Part shown: in pieces, positions 1-5,483 of the stretch
How the letters are laid out: the number at the start of each line of letters is the position of its first letter
Position numbering within the stretch: the first letter of the stretch is position 1
Source of the DNA: CAVALG01 sp963589585
GTDB taxonomy: Bacteria > Bacillota > Clostridia > Oscillospirales > Acutalibacteraceae
Reading direction: 5' to 3'
Assembly (NCBI GenBank): GCA_963589585.1
Contig: CAVALG010000033.1
Coordinates: 1-7,917, forward strand
DNA: 7,917 nt
Made by a program: the position numbers and the translations under genes
The notes under the pieces: generated by a model
Told to the model about the DNA's origin: nothing
Seen by the model: the letters and a program-made list of their open reading frames with translations, nothing else
Databases searched by the model: none

Positions 1-1
1 A

Positions 2-451
2 GATGCAAAAAAGCGAAGAATAAGCAAAATAGCTGCAACAAAATATCACAACCGTTTTTGCGAAGCGCTGACATATGTCGGTATGGGTGATAAAGACCTT
101 CCCGATTCAGTCTATGATAACCTATACAAACTCGGCGGCGGTGCTTCGAATAGCAAAGAATACCGGAGTTTTCTAAAAAATTATACAGATACGGACTTTG
201 AAAATTTATTGAAAAGCCTTGATTATAAAACCGGATATATTTTTACCTGTCGGGATATTTATGCTAAGCTGAAACTCATTATATCCCGCAAACCGGATGT
301 GTTTAAAAAACAATATGAAACCGACGGAATCAGATATAAAAATGATAAATATAAATTAAAATCTTTTTCCTGCACTGATTCAAAGGGAAATAAATTGATC
401 GTTTTTGAAATGCTGCACCCTTGCCGTGGTTACAGTATTGAAAGGGCTTGA
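2..451 (+). CDS. 3' end of a hypothetical protein gene (5' end outside window)
   Basis: The reading frame is open from base 2 and ends at a TGA at 449-451, giving 149 visible residues. An internal ATG lies at 83, but it has no ribosome binding site in front of it (the preceding bases are pyrimidine/mixed) and the 27 codons upstream read as plausible protein (a basic run KKRR, then a Tyr/His/Arg/Cys segment). I therefore treat it as the tail of a longer gene. The visible part is soluble, Lys/Tyr/Asp-rich, and has no membrane segment. It contains a GGG turn in KLGGG and ends in a conserved-looking MLHPCRGYSIERA. The His-Pro near the C-terminus vaguely recalls the HPS motif of uracil-DNA-glycosylase-like folds, but this is too weak to name a family. 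I do not recognise the protein. No terminator directly follows it. Confidence 0.6.
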   Translation, partial: DAKKRRISKIAATKYHNRFCEALTYVGMGDKDLPDSVYDNLYKLGGGASNSKEYRSFLKNYTDTDFENLLKSLDYKTGYIFTCRDIYAKLKLIISRKPDVFKKQYETDGIRYKNDKYKLKSFSCTDSKGNKLIVFEMLHPCRGYSIERA

Positions 452-512
452 TGAACCAAAAACGCTGTACATTTTGACACGCTGCTGATATTGCAAGAGG
501 TGTGTTTGTGTA

Positions 513-608
513 TTGAATTTTACAAATCACGGTATGGAAATTACCACGGTAAAAGCACTTTGCAAAAAATGCGGTAAACCGAAGACAAAAATATTTTTTG
601 TTATGTGA
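513..608 (+). CDS. possible 31-residue CxxC micro-ORF
   Basis: A TTG at 513 opens a 31-codon frame ending at TGA 606-608; an internal ATG at 534 would give 24 residues. An AGAGGTG (496-502) lies 10 bases before the TTG, which is rather far. The product carries LCKKCGK, a CxxCGK half of a zinc ribbon or knuckle, and is otherwise basic. There is no partner CxxC pair, so it could be a metal-binding micropeptide, the remnant of a zinc-ribbon gene, or chance. It sits just upstream of the WYL regulator promoter, and no promoter of its own is visible. Confidence is low. Confidence 0.2.
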   Translation: MNFTNHGMEITTVKALCKKCGKPKTKIFFVM

Positions 609-660
609 TTTTAATTCTGTATTCTCACGGAGGTGTGGGCTGAAAATGCCCCACGGAATA

Positions 661-689
661 TTGTAAAATAACGGCATAGATGGTATAAT
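661..689 (+). promoter_or_regulatory. sigma-A promoter (extended -10) of the WYL regulator gene
   Basis: TTGTAA (661-666) and a perfect TATAAT (684-689) are 17 bp apart, and a TG at 681-682 supplies the extended -10 element. Transcription would begin near 696, leaving a leader of about 25 bases before the GTG start at 722. A GTGGGC/GCCCCAC imperfect inverted repeat lies just upstream (635-654) and could be a regulator site, but this is unproven. Confidence 0.75.
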
Positions 690-721
690 GACCTTAAAAG
701 TTATAAAAAGGAAGTGAGCCT

Positions 722-1780
722 GTGCCTGCAAAAAAACCTAAAAAACAACTCATACTTAACATTTTGGATATTCTGCGCAGGTATTCTGATGAAGAACACC
801 GATTAAGCCAAAAAGACATATCCGAAATTTTAAAAACTGAGTATGATGCAACGGTTGATCGAAAAGCTGTCAGACGAAATATTCTAAGCCTGATGGAGTG
901 CGGATACAATATAGAGTACAGCGAGTCTATCCGTATAGTTCATAATCCGAAAACAGGAGAGCAAGAGGAAAGTTACCTCTGGTCGGATTTTTATCTGGAG
1001 CGTAACTTTACCGACGGTGAACTGCGCCTGCTTATCGACAGTTTGCTGTTTTCAAAGCATATTTCCTACAGCCAGTGCAAAGAATTGGTTACAAAACTTG
1101 AGGGACTGTCGAATGTTTATTTTCGCAGTCGCATTAAACACATTGCGCGCCTGCCTGATGACAAAACCGATAATATGCAATTCTTTTTGAATATTGAATT
1201 ATTGGACGAGGCTATTAGCAAAGGGCGCAAGGTAAGTTTTAAATACCTTGAATTCGGAACCGATAAAAAGCAGCACCCCCGAAAACGCCTCGACGGAACA
1301 GAAAGGCTTTATGTTATTTCGCCGTATCAAATGGCAGCCAAAGAGGGCAAATATTACCTTATATGTAACTACGATAAATATGATGACATAGTTAACTACA
1401 GGCTTGACCGTATAAAGGATATTAAAATTTTAGACGAGCCCGTAAAACCGTTTGAACAATTGAAATGGGCGAACGGCAAAACGCTTAACCTTGCCGAATA
1501 TATGAAAGAACACCCGTATATGTACGCAAGCGATAATGTACACGCAGTGTTCAGGGTGACAAAATCTATGGTGAGCGACATTATTGATATTTTCGGCGCA
1601 GATGTTGCCTTTTCCGACGAGGACGAAAACAGCGTCACCGTATCGACTCTTACCAATGAAATGGCAATGGAACAGTTTGCTTTAAATTTTTCAGCCAATG
1701 TTACGGTGCTTAAACCGGATTGGCTGCGTGAAAAGGTTAAAGGTGACCTTGAACGCGCGCTTGAAAAGTATAACAACTAA
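722..1780 (+). CDS. WYL-domain transcriptional regulator (YafY/PafC-like)
   Basis: A 352-residue protein with the classic three-part build of WYL regulators. Residues 8-66 form a winged helix-turn-helix (RLSQKDISEIL, then a basic DRKAVRRNI recognition region). Residues 90-155 are a helical linker. Residues 160-240 are the WYL fold, with the diagnostic stretch YVISPYQMAAKEGKYYLI (the W-Y-L is Y-Y-L here) and the NYRLDRIKDIKIL signature. Residues 270-350 match the C-terminal WCX extension. Length is normal. The GTG start is chosen because AAGGAAG (708-714) sits 7 bases ahead and no ATG fits. WYL domains bind small ligands or nucleic acid and are found in regulators of metabolism, DNA damage and phage defence; the ligand here is unknown. 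It is monocistronic, between its own promoter and a terminator. Likely targets are the neighbouring unknown genes or itself, which is inference. Confidence 0.9.
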   Translation: MPAKKPKKQLILNILDILRRYSDEEHRLSQKDISEILKTEYDATVDRKAVRRNILSLMECGYNIEYSESIRIVHNPKTGEQEESYLWSDFYLERNFTDGELRLLIDSLLFSKHISYSQCKELVTKLEGLSNVYFRSRIKHIARLPDDKTDNMQFFLNIELLDEAISKGRKVSFKYLEFGTDKKQHPRKRLDGTERLYVISPYQMAAKEGKYYLICNYDKYDDIVNYRLDRIKDIKILDEPVKPFEQLKWANGKTLNLAEYMKEHPYMYASDNVHAVFRVTKSMVSDIIDIFGADVAFSDEDENSVTVSTLTNEMAMEQFALNFSANVTVLKPDWLREKVKGDLERALEKYNN

Positions 1781-1792
1781 ACAGTATTACAA

Positions 1793-1825
1793 CCGCAGGG
1801 ACATAATTTTCCCTGCGGCTTTTTT
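1793..1825 (+). terminator. intrinsic terminator of the WYL regulator gene
   Basis: CCGCAGGGA (1793-1801) pairs perfectly with TCCCTGCGG (1810-1818) around an 8-base loop, and a run of six T follows at 1820-1825. It starts 13 bases after the stop codon. Confidence 0.9.
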
Positions 1826-1889
1826 GTCCCACAGCGAGCGGTATATTTATTGTCGGGAAAAGCAGTGAAATTATTAAAGGGAGAACAGT

Positions 1890-2063
1890 ATGAAATTTTT
1901 TAAAAAGTTAAAAAAGACATATGAGTATTACAAAACGCTTGGCAAAAAAGACGGGGAACGGAAAGAAAAAGAGCAGGTGAACCCCAAACTGACCGCCGAC
2001 GCATTTGCGTTTTTAACCTGCCCGAGACCCGTGCTGGAAAGCGAAAAAACAAATGAAGTATAA
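1890..2063 (+). CDS. small 57-residue protein of unknown function
   Basis: ATG at 1890 is preceded by AAAGGGAG (1876-1883) at a 6-base spacing, a strong ribosome binding site; the frame closes with TAA at 2061-2063. The N-terminal half is strongly basic and probably helical (MKFFKKLKKTYEYYKTLGKK), with a charged KDGERKEKEQ middle and a more hydrophobic tail containing a single Cys (FAFLTCPRP). There is no signal peptide and no membrane helix. It lies 27 bp ahead of the 298-codon gene and shares its orientation, so the two are probably co-transcribed. No convincing promoter is visible between the terminator at 1825 and the start. I do not recognise a family; an adaptor, antitoxin-like or nucleic-acid-binding role would be guesswork. 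The good ribosome binding site and tidy spacing argue that it is a real gene. Confidence 0.65.
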   Translation: MKFFKKLKKTYEYYKTLGKKDGERKEKEQVNPKLTADAFAFLTCPRPVLESEKTNEV

Positions 2064-2090
2064 TTAAAATATCGACGGAGGGCAGAGTTT

Positions 2091-2987
2091 ATGATGATAG
2101 ATCTTTTAAAAAACAAAAACGAAATGAAGATTTCCGACCGATTATATATAAAATCCGTCAACCGTTGCAGATGCGTTAAAAGGGTAGGCGGTTATTTTCT
2201 GCTTGCCTGCAAAATTTTTCAGCGCGGCGAGCATAAATATCTGTATGCACAAAACAGCAATTATATTTCAAAACCGTTCAGTGAGCGGAAACTGTGGCTT
2301 TTCGACAGGGCAAAATCCACGGTGGTAAGGGCCGTTACGGATTTTGAAAAGAACGCGCGTAAGGCGAAAAACGAATTTGAAAAGGTGGAAATTTTGCCGC
2401 TTAAAATTTCACTTTATTATAAGCGCATTTCTAAAATGACATACGATTATTTGGTTGAAATGGTATCGGAAAGCGGAGAAACCGAGCAGAAATTCTGCCA
2501 CGGCGGTTCGGTTGATGATATGATAACAGCCTTGCTGTCGCCGCGGTCGGCTCAAACGCAAACCGACGGTAACGCACGGGTCACAGAAAAAATTCTTCGC
2601 TGCTCTACACCGCAAAATATCGATAAAAACCCTATTTATATTTCGGCTTTGAAAATCGGCGATTGCCTGATGCAAAAGCAGGTGAAACAAAAATATAATA
2701 TTATGTCCGCAAAGGGCAGAAATTTAATTTCAAGAGCGTTGGGCCGTAAAATTCTGCCCGAACTTCCCGAAAATTTTAATAAAAATTATACGGTAGACGC
2801 CGACACAATTCCAGTGCTGCTTTTGCGGCGGTCGGGGTATACCGTGCTGCACCGCCCGTGTTTTGCGATGCAAAACAGCACGCACGGTAAATGGCAGCTT
2901 AATCCGCATTTAAAAAGCGGTGTTGACGCAGCCCCGATTGACGCGCCGTCCGTATCCTTTGCGGAATTTGCGGAACTGTTCGGTTGA
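2091..2987 (+). CDS. hypothetical soluble protein, 298 residues
   Basis: The first of two consecutive ATGs (2091, 2094) is taken as the start because GGAGGG (2077-2082) is 8 bases upstream of it. The product is soluble and basic with no signal peptide or membrane helix. Residues 16-60 look like alternating beta strands (RLYIKSVNRCRCVKRVGGYFLLACKI in two pieces, then HKYLYAQNSNYI). Residues 60-130 are a helix rich in Lys/Arg/Glu followed by strands (ILPLKISLYYKRI). A low-complexity linker around 150-165 (SPRSAQTQTDGNAR) separates a C-terminal part that ends in FAEFAELFG. A His/Cys cluster (HRPCFAMQNSTHGKW) occurs near residue 255. No catalytic motif that I know can be read with confidence. It follows the 57-residue gene by 27 bp, probably in one transcript, and sits directly after a WYL regulator. 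No terminator hairpin is visible downstream. Function unknown. Confidence 0.75.
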   Translation: MMIDLLKNKNEMKISDRLYIKSVNRCRCVKRVGGYFLLACKIFQRGEHKYLYAQNSNYISKPFSERKLWLFDRAKSTVVRAVTDFEKNARKAKNEFEKVEILPLKISLYYKRISKMTYDYLVEMVSESGETEQKFCHGGSVDDMITALLSPRSAQTQTDGNARVTEKILRCSTPQNIDKNPIYISALKIGDCLMQKQVKQKYNIMSAKGRNLISRALGRKILPELPENFNKNYTVDADTIPVLLLRRSGYTVLHRPCFAMQNSTHGKWQLNPHLKSGVDAAPIDAPSVSFAEFAELFG

Positions 2988-3151
2988 AGTGACGCGACAA
3001 AACAATCGAAATAAAGCAAAATGCAGATTCCATACGGTTTTTACATAAATACGCTAACAAATTTTTCATTATATTTTACAATGGACTAAAACCGAACAGA
3101 GAAAAAGGCAGAGAATTAATGAAATGATTTTTATTAGCGATTGTATTACGG

Positions 3152-3181
3152 GCGGTGGGCTGCCTTATAATTGCCTGCCGC
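3152..3181. repeat. 9-bp hairpin with two GU wobbles
   Basis: GCGGTGGGC (3152-3160) can pair over its whole length with GCCTGCCGC (3173-3181) if U-G and G-U wobbles are allowed, leaving a 12-base loop. As the wobbles work only in RNA of the plus strand, this hints at an RNA structure. No T-run follows, so it is not a terminator. No transcript start upstream is convincing. Confidence 0.4.
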
Positions 3182-3220
3182 TGTATTTTGGGCTTTACGC
3201 TTAAAACTCGAAACTGTCTA

Positions 3221-3249
3221 TTGAAAAACAAAATTTTGTGCGCTATAAT
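3221..3249 (+). promoter_or_regulatory. sigma-A promoter of the ketopantoate-reductase-like gene
   Basis: TTGAAA (3221-3226) and TATAAT (3244-3249) are 17 bp apart, close to consensus. The start of transcription would be near 3256, giving a leader of about 100 bases that contains the hairpins described separately. Confidence 0.75.
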
Positions 3250-3262
3250 GTGTAAAGAATAA

Positions 3263-3327
3263 TCTTGCCGCAGTTGCGGCTTTTTAAACAAATGTTGGTT
3301 AGCGTATGCTAACCAATTGCGGCAAGA
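3263..3327 (+). promoter_or_regulatory. structured leader: terminator hairpin versus long-range stem
   Basis: Two exclusive foldings can be drawn. In one, GCCGC (3267-3271) and GCGGC (3276-3280) close an AGTT loop in front of five T (3281-3285), a short intrinsic-terminator shape about 30 bases after the predicted transcript start. In the other, TCTTGCCGCA (3263-3272) pairs perfectly with TGCGGCAAGA (3318-3327), enclosing a second perfect hairpin, TTGGTTAGC (3295-3303) with GCTAACCAA (3308-3316). The outer stem would dissolve the terminator, but its 3' strand is made only after the terminator has passed, so a plain antiterminator is problematic. I match it to no known riboswitch. Confidence 0.5.
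3295..3316. promoter_or_regulatory. perfect palindrome, candidate operator
   Basis: TTGGTTAGC and GCTAACCAA form a perfect 9-bp inverted repeat around GTAT, about 40 bases into the transcript and 41 bases before the start codon of the reductase-like gene. As DNA it has the symmetry of a dimeric repressor site. GTTAGC/GCTAAC half sites resemble those of DtxR-type metal regulators, an analogy only. The same half site recurs, inverted, at 3049-3062. Confidence 0.4.
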
Positions 3328-3357
3328 GCAAATATATTTGAAACAGGGGAATTTATT

Positions 3358-4275
3358 ATGAGAATTTTGGTTTACGGCGCAGGCGTACTCGGCTGCAATA
3401 TTGCAAGGGGGCTGTTCCGCGGAGGTAATGACGTAACGCTGCTTGCCAGAGGTAAATGGGCAGAAGAAATAAAAAATAACGGGCTGCGTATTAAGGATAA
3501 ATTTTCTCCGCGTATGTCGGTCAGCCGCGTTTCGGTAGAAACGGAACTTGCGCCGAACGATATGTTTGATGTTATTTTTGTTGCCGTGCGATATACGCAG
3601 ATTGGCTCGGTTGTTGGCGCTTTGCGCGCAAATAAATCAAAAAACATTGTCTTTGTGGGCAATAATGTTCGAGCCGATGAAACCGCAGCGCTGTTAGCGG
3701 ATAAAAATGTGATGTTTGCCTTTGCAAGCGCGGCAGGACACAGAGAAAGCGACCGTGTTGTTTCAGCCGACCTGCACAAAATGACAATAGGGCAGTTGAG
3801 CGGCTCACCGTCAAACGAAGAATTTATTAATAAGATTTTCAGCGGCTCAAAATATAAGCTTACCTATGAGCCGAATATGGGTGATTACCTTTTGTGCCAC
3901 GCCGCATTTGTAATTCCTGCTGTATTTGCGTGTTATAAAACCGACGGAGATTTAAAGAAAATAAAAAAGGACAACGAATATTTAAATAAATTGATAGACG
4001 CCAACATTGAGGGTTACCGAGCAATAAGAAACGCAGGACATAAAATTTTGCCGAAAGCGGATCAAAATTTTGAGGACGCCGCTTACAGAAAGACCTGTTT
4101 CCGCTTTTTTAAATTGATGTGCGCTACTTCCCTCGGTAAAATCTGCGTTTCCGACCACGCTATGAATGCGGTAGATGAGATGAGCGCGCTAAACCGTGAT
4201 ATAAAACAATTTTTTGATGAAAACGGCGCAGTGTACCCTGTATGGCAAGCGCTTGAAAAGGAATGCGAATTGTAA
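3358..4275 (+). CDS. ketopantoate reductase (ApbA/PanE) family NAD(P)-binding protein
   Basis: A 305-residue protein of normal family length. The N-terminus is a Rossmann fold with VYGAGVLG (GxGxxG at residues 7-12) and LLARGKW, where Arg31 would meet the NADPH 2'-phosphate. VIFVAVRYTQ (73-81) and FVGNN (99-103) match the substrate/cofactor loops of 2-dehydropantoate reductases. Residues 170-300 are the helical ApbA C-terminal domain. By eye, the catalytic Lys and Asn of E. coli PanE (in the K-L-A-V-N motif) align with Leu178 and Ala182 in DYLLCHAAFVIP, so both seem lost, and the usual Lys after VAV is Arg. It may act on another 2-keto acid or not be an active pantoate enzyme. No panB or panC is nearby. 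The start is fixed by AGGGGA (3345-3350) 7 bases upstream. It has its own promoter and a structured leader. Confidence 0.85.
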   Translation: MRILVYGAGVLGCNIARGLFRGGNDVTLLARGKWAEEIKNNGLRIKDKFSPRMSVSRVSVETELAPNDMFDVIFVAVRYTQIGSVVGALRANKSKNIVFVGNNVRADETAALLADKNVMFAFASAAGHRESDRVVSADLHKMTIGQLSGSPSNEEFINKIFSGSKYKLTYEPNMGDYLLCHAAFVIPAVFACYKTDGDLKKIKKDNEYLNKLIDANIEGYRAIRNAGHKILPKADQNFEDAAYRKTCFRFFKLMCATSLGKICVSDHAMNAVDEMSALNRDIKQFFDENGAVYPVWQALEKECEL

Positions 4276-4292
4276 TTCCGAAATCCCGAATA

Positions 4293-4316
4293 AATAGAAC
4301 ACTTTATAATTCTATT
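4293..4316. repeat. 7-bp AT-rich inverted repeat after the reductase-like gene
   Basis: AATAGAA (4293-4299) and TTCTATT (4310-4316) form a perfect but AT-rich stem with a 10-base loop, 17 bp after the stop codon. No T-run follows. It could be a weak terminator or processing site; I see no better one between 4275 and the next gene. Confidence 0.25.
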
Positions 4317-4413
4317 AGCTGTTATGGCATTTTGTGATTGTCCGATATACAACCGGCAAACGCCGGCAACGCCCGTAAGCAGCGGTCGGAACACCGGTAT
4401 AATGATTTATCAT

Positions 4414-4662
4414 TTATTCAGCAATGCTCCAACCTTCCGATTTATTTTGAATGTCAATGAATTCTTTGTATTCCCCCGGAATGGCTGCCGGTTCGGCGTG
4501 AGTCCCTTGTTGTGCAACTTCTCCATCGTCAATGACAAGAATTTGATCGGTCTGCTTGTTTTCGGGGTTGATACCGGCAGTTGCTTCCTCCAGAATGATG
4601 ATGGGGACATTTTTTTAAATGGCGCGGGCAATGGAAATGCGCTGCTTTTCTTTCGTCGGCTG
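4414..4662 (-). pseudogene. decayed C-terminal remnant of an ABC exporter ATPase domain
   Basis: Read on the minus strand from 4662 down, one frame gives KEKQRISIARAI, a stop (TAA), then VPIIILEEATAGINPEN, KQTDQILVIDDGEVAQQGTH and finally EYKEFIDIQNKSEGWSIA with a natural stop at 4414-4416. These are the end of the ABC signature (GEKQRxSIARAI), Walker B (LLDEATAxxDPEN), the post-H-loop strand and D-G-E/x-x-x-x-G-T-H turn, and the F-x-x-I-x-x-x-x-E-G-W-S tail typical of fused permease-ATPase exporters. Three lesions are visible: a stop codon after ARAI, a deletion of roughly 30 residues including the H-loop His between PEN and KQTDQ, and Walker B Asp changed to Glu. The Walker A, the permease domain and most of the signature are absent because similarity stops at about 4662. 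It lies opposite to its neighbours and cannot make a working protein. Confidence 0.85.
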
Positions 4663-4700
4663 TTATGATGATGTTTATTAAATTGAACAGGGGTGTTAAA

Positions 4701-5474
4701 ATGCTGTTTGAAACTTTGGGAGATAAGAAAAATCCCGCTGTGTTGTTTTTTCACGCAATGGGCGTAACAGGAAAAAGCAGCAAACCAATTGCGAAATACT
4801 TACAGGATAGATATTTTTGTATTATGCCGACATCTACCGTTTACTGTAAAGGACAAAAATATATAAGCAAGGCGGATGAGGTGCGTCAGGTAGAAAACTT
4901 TTTACAAGAACATAGTGTAAAGAGCATTGCAATGGCGGTCGCTTCCTCTATCGGGGCAGATCTTGCCGCGGAGTTCCTGGCGCAGACAAAACTGCCCGTG
5001 GAATATGCTTTCTTTGATGGCGGACAGTTCGCCCAAATCGGGAAAGGAATACGCCGTATAATGACGCCGTTCCTGTACTTTGCCATCAAAAGTTTGTATT
5101 GGTCAAAAGGCAGAACCCTTAAAAAAATAATGTGGTGCGATGACGATACCATCAAGCCCTATTTTATTGCGGCAGGCAAGGCAATGCGATATGGGAATCT
5201 GCGTTGTCAACTGGCGGACAGCCTGGAAAACAAGCCGTTCCCACAGCTGACAGAGAAAATGCAAAAGCATATTTATTTTGAATTCGGCAGCGCGGAAGAC
5301 CATTTCAAATATCGGGATGCGGTAATAAAGGCATATCCATACAGTCATTTCCCTATTTTTGAGGGAAACAATCATATGCAATATCAGATTCGTTATCCAC
5401 AGAATTTTGCGGAAATGCTGATTTACATTATGGAACATGATAAAATGCCGAAATTACCGTTTATAAGAAAGTGA
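4701..5474 (+). CDS. alpha/beta hydrolase fold protein
   Basis: 257 residues from the ATG at 4701, chosen over the ATG cluster at 4665 because AGGGGTG (4689-4695) is placed 5 bases before it and no ribosome binding site precedes 4665. VLFFHAMGVTG (14-24) is the strand 3 and oxyanion-hole HxMG loop. SIAMAVASSIGADLAAEFL (75-93) is the nucleophile elbow, with Ser83 in the S-S-I-G turn; it has Ala at the position where many family members have Gly (A-x-S-x-G). FEFGSAEDHF (193-202) offers the acid (Glu199 or Asp200), and His225 in EGNNHMQ completes a triad. Residues 105-185 are the cap. There is no signal peptide, so it is cytoplasmic. It probably hydrolyses an ester, thioester or amide of a small molecule; the substrate cannot be read. 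Its stop codon overlaps the ribosome binding site of the methyltransferase gene 9 bp further on, a strong sign of linked expression. No clear promoter is seen upstream, where the ABC remnant lies. Confidence 0.8.
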   Translation: MLFETLGDKKNPAVLFFHAMGVTGKSSKPIAKYLQDRYFCIMPTSTVYCKGQKYISKADEVRQVENFLQEHSVKSIAMAVASSIGADLAAEFLAQTKLPVEYAFFDGGQFAQIGKGIRRIMTPFLYFAIKSLYWSKGRTLKKIMWCDDDTIKPYFIAAGKAMRYGNLRCQLADSLENKPFPQLTEKMQKHIYFEFGSAEDHFKYRDAVIKAYPYSHFPIFEGNNHMQYQIRYPQNFAEMLIYIMEHDKMPKLPFIRK

Positions 5475-5483
5475 GGAGCACAT

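Larger units (their letters stand above)
2988..3357 (+). other. 370-bp non-coding interval with nested inverted repeats
   Basis: No gene is supported here. The interval holds, in order: a 14-base repeat (3049-3062), a GU-containing 9-bp hairpin (3152-3160 with 3173-3181), a consensus promoter (3221-3249), a short terminator hairpin (3267-3285), a perfect 9-bp palindrome (3295-3316) and an outer 10-bp pairing (3263-3272 with 3318-3327). A hydrophobic stretch can be read from about 3127 to 3259 in one frame, but it has no start codon after an in-frame TGA at 3124-3129 and no ribosome binding site. Confidence 0.7.

Noticed and set aside
330..731. 133-codon frame on the minus strand
   Set aside because: It overlaps the tail gene and the WYL promoter, has no ribosome binding site, and its residue pattern (Phe/Tyr/His-rich) is that of an antisense shadow.
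3076..3291. 71-codon minus-strand frame in the 370-bp gap
   Set aside because: No ribosome binding site, low-quality composition, and it overlaps the promoter and hairpins; not supported as a gene.
4398..4403. TATAAT as a promoter for the hydrolase gene
   Set aside because: No acceptable -35 box lies 16-18 bp upstream, and the position falls next to the ABC remnant, about 300 bp before the gene.
4324..4668. 114-codon plus-strand frame opposite the ABC remnant
   Set aside because: It is the antisense of a dead gene, with no ribosome binding site and no family resemblance.
4410..4754. 114-codon minus-strand frame over the ABC remnant
   Set aside because: It runs in a different frame from the recognisable ABC motifs, is rich in Lys/Ser/Pro, and crosses the remnant's edge into the start of the hydrolase gene; it is accidental.
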